DNA of 64,000 nt from Endothia cerciana (Eukaryota > Ascomycota > Sordariomycetes > Diaporthales > Cryphonectriaceae), in assembly GCA_026119935.1 (NCBI GenBank), contig JALRMH010000037.1:124001-188000 (forward strand), read 5' to 3'. Below, piece by piece: positions 21,051 to 32,367 of this stretch. A program made the translations under genes and the position numbers. How positions within the stretch are numbered: position 1 is the stretch's first letter; each line of letters starts with the position of its first letter. The notes beneath the pieces were generated by a model, which saw only the letters and a program-made list of their open reading frames with translations, had not been told where the DNA came from and searched no databases.

Positions 21051-22762
21051 GAATACCTGCTAAAGTATTAATCAGGTTCAAGGACAATGTCACAGCTGAT
21101 AAAGTGAGTAGTAAGTCTAAGAACCCATATACTGTCTACCCTAAATGAATATACTACCTTTCTGTAGTGGAGACCAAGGGTCCTCCCGTTTTCCTGAGGT
21201 GCAAGGCCTGACCCCGCCTGAAAGGAGGCACATAGCCATGGCAACCAGAATGATGGGTGAGGCTCTGTCACTGAATGAGACAGTGTCTTTGATCAGACAA
21301 AAGATAAGATAGTGACAAGAGGAATAGGTAGTGGCCTTTCACTTGCGTGACTGAAAGTGAAGGAGGCCAGCTCCCAGTATACAATGCTGGGAATTCTCCA
21401 CATAGATTTGTTTGGAGAAAATCAACGAACCACCGCCTACCAAATTATACCATAAGCTCACCGTGCTGACTTATTAACTCCACTTTCTGACCCCCTCTTC
21501 AACATTCAACCACTCCTCACTCAATATGTGTGGGTATGATTCTTTTGTTCTCACAGGACCTTCTCACAAGTACTATGAAGCTATATCCTGAATCTAAGCT
21601 ATGCTAGGTCATATCTGTTATTAGGAATAGTCAATCTATTCGAAAGGCTTCGGCTGAATAGAGTATTCTGAAGACAAATATTCAGAATTATGTCGCCAGC
21701 ACTCAATAACATCGAATCACCACTGAGTCTTAGCAAAGACTAATCTAGGGCCCCTCCCTAGCCAGTCAGAGCTCAAGAGCCTTGCTCAGAGCGCCCTTCA
21801 GGAGAAAGAAGATGCACAGCCTCTTCATGCACTCTTGAAGATACTGAATAAGATTGATGCATCTGCCTCAGCACTTCCTACGAGTCAGCGATCCAGAAAA
21901 TCTTAGGACTCATAACAAGACATAAATATTTCAGTGTAAAACTCCCGACATGCGTACATCATAAAATAAGATCATGCAGTTACATAATATATAACCGACA
22001 CCTTGCTTGCCTAATCTCGGCATTTCCAGGGCTCTCTATTGAGTCACATCTTAATGACATGCTTGACTCAACTAACCGTGACAACCAGATTTTCTCATCA
22101 GAAGCGCCCCCACGCCATAATCGAGAACACCATGTGCAGACAGACCAGGCCATGTTGCATTGCTTCCAAAGATAGCCGCGCGCATGCGCCGCATCTTTGT
22201 GATGAATGATCGTTGTATGCAGCCGGGTGCAACGCTAGGTTCCAACACGGACGCTCAATGCAACTCGGTTCCATTACCGGAAGTGGTCGTAGATGACCAC
22301 TTACACCCGAAGAGGTCGGTCGGTTACCGTCCTGACCACATATCGAAATGTATAAAGATTTCGGAACCCGCTCGCGTGCATTGAACAGGTGCTATTTACG
22401 TTATACAATATCCAATAACTAGCACAGAGTCGTACAGAAATACCGTGTCTTTCATCATACCCGAGCCGTGAGCTTTCACCAACTCGACCAAATCAAGCCG
22501 CCCCCAATCACTCAGCCCTTTCTCTGTCCGACCTCTTTATTGACCCAGGCCAACAGTCCTAATGTATCATAGCCCTGAGAATCCACCCTATACTTTCCAG
22601 TCGAAGTGGCTTCCTCGATCGCCTATAAGTCTGCGCTTCTCATGCGGTCATGGACCCAGACCGTCGACTGAGACCACAGGAGCAACACCCTCAACAGAAT
22701 TCCTGCCCATCCAAAACGGTCCGAAAGACTCCCATATGTCCACCCTCTCATCTATCTTCGCA
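21051..22762. other. Degenerate repeat-like DNA and promoter of the small orphan gene
   Basis: No intact gene. An imperfect inverted repeat (GGCCTTTCACTT to GAAAGTGAAGGAGGCC) lies at 21333-21368. An open stretch at about 21768-21907 reads ELKSLAQSALQEKEDAQPL and ends in a stop; it looks like a fragment of a once-coding helical segment, but I cannot assign it. The rest has only short ORFs. Confidence 0.35.
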
Positions 22763-23210
22763 ATGTCTAAGTCCAACTTCAACCCCGGCGACAAAGTCAT
22801 AGTAGACATGACTGCCAATTCTGGAGCTAGTAAGTGGAATGCATATTCTGGAGACTCTTTTCTTAGGCGGGCAAGTCTGGAAAATTGAGAGGCTAATCCG
22901 ACCATTTCTTACAGAGGAGCAGATATGGGGCGAAGTTATCAAGAAGAAGCATTTTTGTCTTGGCCTGAACAAGTACGAAGTCTGGGTCATCAAGAAGAAC
23001 GTTTACCAGACAGTGTATGTTGCACCGTCATAGCGTTACGCACGTTTCCAATATCTCTAACCGCTTTTCGACAGATACGACATCGAAGTCCATGCTGGAA
23101 GCTACATCGAGAAAGACGCTTGGACCAAGGCGCAGCGGAATACGGTCGAGACGGTAAGGGGCGAGGACGTCAGGCTTTGCGACAACGATCCATCAAGAAT
23201 TGTTTCATGA
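22763..23210 (+). CDS. Small orphan protein, three exons
   Basis: Exons 22763..22829, 22915..23014 and 23075..23210 join to 100 residues. Donors are GTAAGT and GTATGT; acceptors are TTACAG and CGACAG; phases 1 and 2 close exactly. The protein begins MSKSNFNPGDKVIVDMT and continues IWGEVIKKKHFCLGLNKYEV, an alternation of short strands that suggests a small beta-barrel (SH3/KOW-like), then a charged tail ending at TGA 23208-23210. In-frame ATGs also occur at 22562 and 22736, so the N-terminus could be longer. I do not recognise the family. It lies convergent with the SNF2 gene (334 bp between stops). Confidence 0.6.
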
Positions 23211-23544
23211 GACAGCGCTGAGGAGACAAGGGGCTCATGGGAGAAAGAAGTGGTGCACTTAGCATTAAAGTCTGCCATGAAGCTCAGGAGAGATGAAGAT
23301 ATACTACCCTCTTTTGTTTGTAAATTAGCAAAAAAAGAGCCCTAATAGTACCTCTGCGTAATAAAGGCCAGAAAGTAGTTGATAGGAATTGAGTGAATCA
23401 CCGGATAGTCCGTGTATCCGAATGATTGCGATCCGTGAATTCTCACAACTTATGAAATCGATTACCCGGGGTCTGAAAGATAAGGCAAACAATCCTCGAT
23501 CAGGCATGAATATGGACGTAAAGACTCGGCCAACTAAGTCTGAC

Positions 23545-26500
23545 TTAAGAATTACCTATGTCCAAGATGTGCTTCAGATCCTGTAATGTGTTAGAGGGAT
23601 TCAAGGTCCCGACGAGCAATCGGTTGCATATAGGGTCTTACCTCTAGCTTTCCACCCATGTCGCTGTCCTTGCTTGCGTCGAAGACAAATTTGGCCAAGC
23701 CTTTCTTTCTCTGTTGTAGACTGAGCATATTCTGCTTTTGTGTTAGTCTTGTGCGTACGGTGACAAATACTTCTTTCTCGCACACACCTGTTCTACCGTT
23801 CCCTTGGCTATGTAGCGAAAAGTGGTGACTTCCTTCGTCTGGCCCATCCGCAATGCTCGGGCAACGGCTTGTTCCTCCACCGACGGATTCCACTGTGGCT
23901 CGACAATATGGATGCTACTGGCGGCCGTCAGGTTGAGTCTATTGCAGCGTCAGATTGTGGCTGCTCAATTGTTTCTGCGGCAAAAGTCTTACCCGAGTGC
24001 CCCTGTCTCAATTGACATGAGAAGTACTCTTACATGCGGGTCTTCTCTGAACGCTTTCAGGTGTTTTGATCTATCAGAATAGCTCGTCTGGCCGTCTACT
24101 CGGACGTAGGTGATATTTTTCTGGTTGAGGAACCGAGCTAGTTGATTATGTGTTGATATCCAATAGGAGTATACGATGCTGACAATGTGAATGAGAATGT
24201 GCGAATTAAACGACGTGACAGGACAATACGTACTGCTTTATCCCGGGATCAGATTCCGAGATATTCTGTGCCACAGCGGAGAGTTTAGTAGAGGAGTGCT
24301 GCCGGGAAGGGGCCGTAGAGCCTCCTGGCTGGAGCTGGAGAGTAGCTGGACGTTGCCGGAGCATATCCGTTGACTGACTGTCAAAGTCCGTTCCGCGACT
24401 GGAAGGATAGGGACCTGGAGGACTAGACAAATGCAGTGGTCGCCCGCAGTCAGGACAGAATGAAAACGATCCTAGCAACAGGGCGATATCCTCGTTAGAT
24501 GCTGAACAGCGCTCACAGCTTATATCTTGTTCCTTCTGCTCGAGACTACTCGTGCTATGCTTGTTGATGGGGAATGTTCCAAGGTTGCAAAGCATGCGTA
24601 GCTTCATGATTGCCGTAAACAACTTGTTGTACTTTTTGAGTGTGTCCCCTGTACTGACCAGATCATCGACCTCTCGCCTAAGCTCATTCAGAATCTGGTC
24701 ATAGAGAAACCTCTCTTCTGGCGAAATTTCCAGTTGCACGATGCTATCGAAAGACCTGGGGAGATTCAACTGCTTCTCAGTCCTTCTTAGACAATAAGCC
24801 TCGAGATAAGCTCGAAGAGGCTTTGCAAAGTCTGGTCCACCTTCGGAGAGAGGAGCCAGGATGTGTCTTTGGAATGCGGCCTTGGTCGAAAATGGCGGAA
24901 GTCGAAGGAATCCAGCAAGGGAGGCGATGTCATCTATCTTGTTTTGTATAGGAGTCCCTGTTAAACACCAGCGGCTCCTTGAGGACAAGCTGTGGACGGA
25001 ACCATACTGCTTAGTGCCAGAGTTCCTTATCCAGTGTGCTTTCTTTAGTTAGCCCGGGTCCAAGAAATGTCCAAATCTGTTAGACTTTGAACGAAAAGGA
25101 AAGAAAAGTACCTTCGTCAAGAACTATACGATACCACAGCATTCTGTGCAAGATACCACCAGCATTACACTCTGCTACGAGTGTTGCGTAAGTTGTGAGG
25201 ATTATATCGGCTGTTCTGAGTAAGGTCGGGTCTTGCGGTCGACGCTGGCCGTGGAAGATGACAGTTCTTATTGTTTCCGGGACAAAGTGTCTGGCAAATG
25301 TTAGCGTCTCTAATTAGCAGTGGGTGTTTGTCGCTTTACTCAGCAATCTCTGACTGCCAGCTCTCGAGGAGCTCTAGTATATGTGACCGTTAGCTTGGTA
25401 CTTCAACCTTGTTACGGCCTTGTTATTCTGCCTCGGCATTGCTATTTTTGGAAACGTACGAGTCGACGGCACAACCACTAAAGTTGACTTCGTGGGCATT
25501 TTGTCGCCTCGATTATCATTCCAGATCTTGTAGAAGTTCCCATATTCCTCTGCTTGAGGTAGGGAGCGGACAACGGCGGTAAGCATGGTAAGAGTTTTGC
25601 CAAGTCCCATAGCATCTGCAACCAGCCCCCCATAATCTTTCTGAAGAGGACAAGCTTCCCTTTTTATCTGTTACTCCAATCGAATCTTCAAGGAGGACAG
25701 GAAGGGAGACTGACTCTGTAGAGGTGCTGAGTCGGACCTTGTCTATTAACACCTGGCTGGCTTGATCATTTTCACGCTGTAAGATAAATCGCACACCGTC
25801 AACCTGATGACTGTTCCATATTAGTCGCTATATGATATTATTCGGGTGGGATTATTTACTTCTTCAATATTGATTTCTCGCAAGATTGTGCTGGGAAATC
25901 ATTCTCAGCGTTAACGTCCGCCAAGGAGTTCAGGATGTCGTTGATCTCGTCCGATATCTGCCCTCTGCCAGCCCATGAGGAGCTGTTGGTGATTCCGATG
26001 TACTTTTGCATATCTGAGTGGTCGTCAATAAAACTCAGAAATTGTGGGTTGCGGTATTCGATGTCCGGATCCAATGCCTTCGGGTGTTGGAGGCACGCTG
26101 AGGAGGCCCCCCACAGCCTATTAGACACATCCTCCGCCATTTGTTTGGGACCATAGATATTGAGAGCTAAGCCAAACTGCCTTGAACGCCGCTTCCGTGT
26201 CTTCTGTCGCTTGGAGATTGAGCTGGTGTCGACTACTGCTTCAAGACGTAGCGGGAGATGCCTCGTTGCAACCAACGTAGTGATTGTGCGAGTATCCAGA
26301 ACTGCAAAACCGGAGCCGTTCTTTGATAGCAGCAAGTAGTAGCCCTCCTTTGCTTCCACATTGAGTCGTATGAAGGTACCGCAGCCTTTTTCGGGCAATA
26401 CGTCGTCTGGTACATTGGCACCATCCAAGTACGCAGCCGCTACATCATATAGCTACATTTCCAAGGTTAGAGACACGGACGAGATTGTAGCTTTCTCGAG

Positions 26501-26864
26501 ATATATACTCACCGCACCGTAACACACCTCACCGCTGCTAGTGTCGGCTGTATCTATTTCGACCTGGATAGTGTCTGCTCGCAGCCCCGTTCCTCCGAGG
26601 CTTTCCTTCGCTTCGGTGGCGGCACGTAGTCGCTTAGCTGATACACGTGATATCGGGTTGGTCGAAAGCATAGCTGCTGTCTCTGCAGCGTTACCGACCA
26701 CAGTTCTTAGGTAAGGACAAGTTTTCTGTTACATTCGGAGAGACTGGAGAGCTATGCGATTCAAATTCGACAGTTATAAAAAAACGTGCCAGCCTCTTTA
26801 TGCATTGCTTACCCACCTTCAAATAGGAAGCCCGTTGGGCAGACTGGCAAGGCGCAGTCGGCAT
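23545..26864 (-). CDS. SNF2-family ATPase/helicase with a +1 frameshift before Walker A
   Basis: Eleven exons (26864..26817, 26725..26513, 26452..25860, 25810..25460, 25373..25340, 25290..25112, 25038..24234, 24178..23993, 23938..23788, 23731..23642, 23580..23545) give about 894 residues if one extra base is discounted. SNF2 motifs are all present: MGLGKT (motif I) near residue 350, DEAH (II) near 471, LTGTPIQN (III) near 498, a helicase C-lobe with VRVDGQT near 765, and RALRMGQTKE (VI) near 840. These fit a DNA translocase of Rad5/Rad16 type. A CERC...CPDC pair in the insert may bind zinc, but there is no full RING. Exon 4 is one base too long: the upstream frame and the MGLGKT frame differ, the break falling at about 25651-25666 in a run read AAAAAGGG. 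The gene may be dead, or the base an error. Confidence 0.85.
25640..25670 (-). other. Frameshift site in the SNF2 gene
   Basis: Upstream codons read ...GVTDKK. Downstream the conserved ACPLQKDYGGLVADAMG lies in the next frame. Removing one base near the AAAAAGGG run joins them. No GT-AG pair of workable length lies between. Every other exon of the gene closes in phase, so the single odd exon length (351 nt) marks the break. Confidence 0.75.
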
Positions 26865-27247
26865 TTCTACACTTCGAGAAGATGACTCGCGGCTGAATTC
26901 TCCTGCATCATGCCGTGTTCTCTAGAATCAAGCGATTGGCGTGCAGTCACTGCGGCTCGCCTCTTTGAAGGCGCAGGGAATTCAGCTGGCCGCTGAATTG
27001 CGGTATTCATCTGCCGGTATGTGGTGGAACGTGTCTCTAAGTAACCCAGCAGCACTAAGCCTCGTATCGGGGTACACGTACAATAGTAGTTTGCCATTTT
27101 ATCGGCATCAAACCACGGCAAACTTATTGTGACAGGCCTACTTTATGATTACAGGTGGGCGCGGTTCTCTACCAAATCTTATTTCCATCATCACCCTTGA
27201 GCAGGACCATATTGAAAGTCATTGTACTTTTCCCTTTGCTCAGAATC
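26865..27247. promoter_or_regulatory. Bidirectional promoter between the SNF2 and NLR-type genes
   Basis: Only 383 bp separate the two translation starts, which point away from each other. The interval holds no ORF of note. It should contain both promoters and both leaders, so the two genes may be co-regulated (inference). Confidence 0.5.
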
Positions 27248-30200
27248 ATGGCTGAACTGAATGCGGATAGCTTCGAGCGCGCTCTCAGCAAGTTCAAGCA
27301 GACCCTATCTCCTTCCCTCGTCCGCGAGTTTTCAATTTGCAAATTCGAAGATGTCAAGCAGACGATACGGGATATACAGGAGAAGCAGGGAAAGGAGGGC
27401 AGACTGCGTAACATGCGACGAATTGGCGCATTTGTTGAAGCAATGGAGCAGTTTGGTGGAGTAATTGACGTCTTCGTCAATGCTAACCAGCTTGTCTGCT
27501 TCGTCTGGGTACGTAATCCTACCTCCCGCCCTCGAGGGGTGCGAGGAGGGTCTTTGCTTCCCCACGTTTACTAACAGTGTCAAGGGCCCGATCAAGTTTC
27601 TTCTCGGTGTAAGTCAACCAGCATTCAAGAACGCGCCTTGCCTACCGGAGGTACTGATCAGAATGTGTGTCCCACTACAGATCGCAAAAACTCATCTCGA
27701 CTCCTTCGACAAGCTGCTTGATGTGTATGGTCGAATCGGAGCTGCTATACCTGGCCTCTTGCAATATAGAGCCACTTTTGAACGCCATCCAGCTCTGGCC
27801 ACGGTGCTTGAGGATTACTATTCGGACATATTGAGGTTTCACCAGGAGGCACTTTCCGTATTCAACAGACCAAGTACGAAGAAGCCCCGAATGCGATCTG
27901 CTTAAGACGATACAGTAATACTGACTGCCGCAGAGTGGAAGACCATGTTCCATGCGACTTGGAAAACCTTCGACACAAAATTCAGTCCCATCCTTCAAAG
28001 CCTAAAGATGCGCAAAGAATTGCTAGAGGGCGAGAAGTTATCAGCCTCTCTCTATGAGATTGGAAAAGTCCGGGAAGACATCAGGACTATGTGTGAAGAG
28101 CAGAGACGCCTCGCAACAGCCACTGACACACAAAACCATAGGTTTCGAGTATCAGAAATCAAATCCAAATTACAAGCCGCGGATTATCGTCTCGACCAAG
28201 AGATCCACGCAGAGGACAGGCATAGTAAAGCATCAGGAAAATGGATATTTGAGGAACCACTGTTCAAGTCCTGGTTTGATGCCGACTCGCCTGGCCACGG
28301 TGTCTTATATGTCAACGGGATTCCGGGTGCAGGTAAGGCAAAACGATACTCTCAAACTTGATCAACGAGATGGTATCTAGACTAAGGTGATTAACAGGCA
28401 AAACAACTTTGATGTCATCTGTTGTCGGAAGACTGCTGCAAGAGGCGAGCGTCGGTCGCGGTCAAAGCTCAACTACATATTTCTATTTCAAGCACGGTCA
28501 GCCGGAGAAGAACACGTACAACAGCCTACTACGGGCTCTCCTGGAACAGCTCAATGACCAGGATTCGGCAGTCTCTGGCTTCTTCATTGAAGAAGCTGCA
28601 AAACTTGTGGATGTGAATTTTCGTTCTACGCCAACTCTCGAGACTCTGGTGAAAAGGGGCTTCGAGTGCTACCATACCTCTTACTTAATCCTGGACGGTC
28701 TGGATGAGTGCATCAAGGGAGAGACAGAGAAGTCAGTCCAGCGGCTGCTGTCACTGACCAGGGGCGGTCTAGACGCCTCGACTAACCGACTACGCATCAT
28801 ATTTGCCGGCCAAAGGGACGGCATTCTCGACCGACTACTTGACTCCCAACCCTCGATTTCCCTAGAAACCTCCGCCGCACATTCTGAAGATATTCGTGAG
28901 TATTGTCTAGGCTTTTGCGAGCGGATACAAGAGAAGTTCAACACGCCATCCCTGAAGCAGGAGGTTCTTGAACTTGTCATCAAAGGAGCAAAGGGTGAGA
29001 ATCATCTGCTTCTGACATTATGATCACTTCTGCTAAGTTCGTTGCAGGCATGTTCCTCTATTCGCGCGTGGTTCTGGAGAATCTTTTGCATCAAACAAGG
29101 CTCACGCAGCTCAGACACGAGCTGCAGCCTGGCATATTTCCCGAGGAGATTGAGAGGGCGTAAGTTTCCAAGACCCCGGACTTTTGTGTACAATTTAGGA
29201 GGTAATAACTTTGAGCCGTCTAGATATGCAAGAGTTGTTGTCCGAGTCCTTGAGCAAGCGTCAAAGGCAGAGAGGGAGGACGCCCAAAAGGTGTTGGGCT
29301 TGGTCATCTGTGCCAAGCGCATTCTTGCGTGGAGGGAAATTCAAGCCTTCTACTGCATCGAACCCACGACAGGGGTTGTCGATTTCGATGAGCGGCTGCA
29401 GATCAGTTGCAAACAACTTTGCGGTTCCCTCCTGGACGTGCACCAAGTCAGGAACAACGCCGAAAGTCCTGAAGATGTGATACAAATTGTGCACGAGACC
29501 GCTCGGCAGTAAGTTTCCACGCGCAATTGTCATGCATTTCTTTGAATAGTGATATTGATACTGCTCGGCGGCAAATAGCTTTCTCATAATGCGGAAAGTG
29601 GTGGAAGTGAGCCTTGCGAACGCGAGGCTTTCGCTATTCTGCACTCAGTACCTTTCCTCGAAACCATTCCAGTTAGGGACTGCGCGGGAACAGATTAGGT
29701 CCCATGCAGCGAAGGGATGTTATGCCTTACAAGACTACGCTGTCCAGTATTGGTTCCAGCATCTGCTCGAATGTGTTAAATCTCAAGGTCACTGGGAGCT
29801 CGCTCTGGGGCCAACACCAATCGACTCAGCACGGACATTTTTGCGGTCATACGGCATTCGAGACGCCCTCCTGGCAGACTTGGAAAATTCAAACCACCTC
29901 GAAACGATGCGCGCCATACAACAACTCCCATCTGAGAGCCGAGAGCGCAACTCGTGCCTGAATATCGAGCTGCGGACCGCATTGATACGTCATGAGGTCG
30001 AGAAAGTCCAGTGCGAACCTGGATCGATCGAGGTTGAGAACCTCTTGAGAAACCTTTACGGGACGAAAATGACGTACAAATGCTCAAAGCCCTGGTGTGA
30101 TTACTTTCGAGATGGATTTGAGACTACCAAAGAGCGACAAAGACACATCAACCGTCACGACCACCCATTCTACTGTTCGGAAGACTGCTTCGCATCAGGA

Positions 30201-32367
30201 TTAGGCTTCGACTCGCTTTCAAAGCTCGAATCGCATCGGAGAAACTATCACGCCGACCATACTGATGAGATCCGATTCCCAAAAGTGGGTACGACAAAGA
30301 GTCCTACTCTTTGGTCGGCTGCTCGAACAGGAGACTTAGCCACCGTGACAGAGCTTCTCGACGCGGGATGGGATGTCGATCAGACAGACAAGCAGGATAT
30401 CTCACCGTTACATTCAGCCGCATCTCACGGGCATTTTAAGATCAGCAAGATTTTGATATCTAGGGGCGCTAATGTCAACTATGGCTGGCAGAGAAACGAT
30501 CGACAGACTGTGCTGCATGCGGCCGCTGGCGGTGGACATTTGGAGATTGTCAACTTGCTCCTTTCGCAGGCTGCAATACTTCCGAACTTCAGGGACGAGG
30601 GTCGTATGACGCCTTTCCTCTATGCAATTTCTAAGAACAGATTTGACGTGGTCCGGCTCATGCTTGACAATAAACTCGTCAATATCCACCTCAAATCTCC
30701 ACAAGGGGGTGCTTTGTGGTGGGCTTGTTCGAATGGAAATCCGGATCTTGTGCAGCACCTCTTGCAAAATGGGCTGGACAAAGTCGATAATTCTTCTTCT
30801 CTTCTCGGGCTGATTCTCGAACGGAACGAGAAGAAGGATTTCATCCAGAGAACCGTGGAGATTCTTCTCTCGGCAGGGGAACTGGAGATAACGGATTCCT
30901 CACCTATTTTAACGGCCATGAAGTCTGGAATGCCCTTACTCGCCAGGAAGATGCTTTCATACCCAAAGTTATTTATAGATGAGTATTCCCCAAGATTACT
31001 GTTGAGAATAGCGAAAGGATTAGGTTCCCAAGAGATGATCACCTTCACCAGAAAGATGTTGGCGCAACGGGCCCAAGTGAGTATATACAGACCCTTGATA
31101 CATGAATATTGATCAAACACTGCGACATCTCAGATACAGAGAGGGCTGGATGAACTGACAAGGTGTGACGAACAGATTGGAAGTTCATGGTCTGTCGACT
31201 TCAATACAGAAGTTCCACGCCATTTGGAAGTTGATCTTGTACATACCATTGCGTATGATAATATTGTGCGCTGTGTCTGTTTCAGCCAAGACGGAAAATA
31301 CATCGCAACCACTTGCGAGCACTCAGCTCAAATCTACAATGTCGTCACCGGCGAGGAGCTTTGCGTTCTTCCCCACCGAACGCAAGATCTCGAGATTTGG
31401 GATACCGACGTACGCAAGGTCTGCTTCAGCCCAGATGGGAAGTACCTAGCAACCGGCGCTAACGATAAATCGGTTCGAGTATGTATTATTGTCCTCCTCA
31501 CACATGACATCAATGCTGGACTGATACTTACAATAAATTGTAGGTCTGGGATATTCAATCCCGTACGATTCGGAACACCTTCATTGGCCATACGCAGGGT
31601 ATTGACGCCATCGACTTTGCCTGCGACAATCGCACTGTGGCTTCTGGTTGCGACGATAAGTCCCTCAGGCTCTGGGATGTTGATGCAGACTCTTGCGTCC
31701 GCACTTTCTCCGTCGGACTTTCCGGCTTCATGTCTGTCAAATTCTCCCCAGACATGGGATTAATCGCTGTGGGATGCAATAACGGAACGGTAAAGGTTTG
31801 GAACGTCAGTACAGGGCATCTCGTTACCCAGATGAAAGGCCACGAATTGTTCGTCAATGACATCAACTTCTTGCCCGATGGACGGCATCTCCTCAGTGTC
31901 GGCTGGGATCAAACGGTGAAAATCTGGCAGATTGAATCCGGTAGAAGCTTCCAAGAAGAATGCTTGAGAACCATGGAAGGCCATAAGGTATGGACACGCA
32001 GTCTCGAATCTTTTGATACCCCATGATCATCTGACTTTCTGCCACTTGACAGGACCCCGTCTGTTCCGTCAGCTCAACACCAGATGCTGCTTGGGTGATC
32101 TCAGCCTCTGAAGATAAATGCATCAGATTCTGGGATACTCTGACGGGAGGTTGTCAGTTGGAAATGCATGGTCACACACAGGCGGTGGTGTCGGTCGCCT
32201 CCAGCCCCGTCGGTGGCCTTTTCGCCACAGCCTCTAATGACTGTCTGGCTCGCATCTGGTCATACAAGCGTGCCGCTGTTGCTTCAAACCTTCTTGGGAA
32301 TCACGGGACTAGGAAAGACTTGGGAGACGAGCAGGCCCAGGACGTCGATGCGCAAAGCTCGGCCTGA
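27248..32367 (+). CDS. STAND/NLR-type protein: NACHT, zinc finger-like, ankyrin and Tup1-type WD40 domains
   Basis: Eleven exons (27248..27508, 27585..27608, 27681..27873, 27934..28332, 28398..28994, 29048..29159, 29224..29508, 29579..31076, 31140..31478, 31544..31987, 32053..32367) close in phase to 1488 residues. N-terminal ~180: helical domain typical of fungal NACHT proteins (FVWGPIKFLLG). NACHT: P-loop GIPGAGKTT near 290 and Walker B LILDGLDEC near 390. At 788-850: a Cys/His module (CSKPWC...HINRH...C...SHRRNYH). At 865-1000: ankyrin repeats. At 1150-1475: seven-bladed WD40 closely resembling Tup1/RCO-1 (EVDLVHT, VRKVCFSPDGKYLATGA, RVWDIQSRTIRNTF). Such proteins act as NTP-driven self/non-self receptors in fungi; WD40 ligand binding is inference. 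The ankyrin-to-WD40 intron (31077-31139) is the key junction; two genes are possible but less likely. Confidence 0.85.
31140..32367 (+). other. Tup1/RCO-1-like WD40 domain inside the NLR-type gene
   Basis: The segment begins with RGLDELTRC, then SWSVDFNTEVPRHLEVDLVH, matching the linker and first blade of the Tup1 WD40 domain. All blades to the terminal ARIWSYKR are kept, but with many substitutions, including loss of several WD dipeptides. Tup1's N-terminal Ssn6-binding helices and Gln-rich region are absent; their place is taken by ankyrin repeats. Confidence 0.8.

Noticed and set aside
30620..31120. 166-codon ORF antisense to the ankyrin region
   Set aside because: Sense strand encodes clear ankyrin repeats; the antisense frame has no recognisable feature.
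31140..32367. Separate Tup1-like gene
   Set aside because: No Tup1 N-terminus or in-frame ATG exists upstream; the frame instead continues from the ankyrin exon through a short intron. Not fully excluded without RNA.
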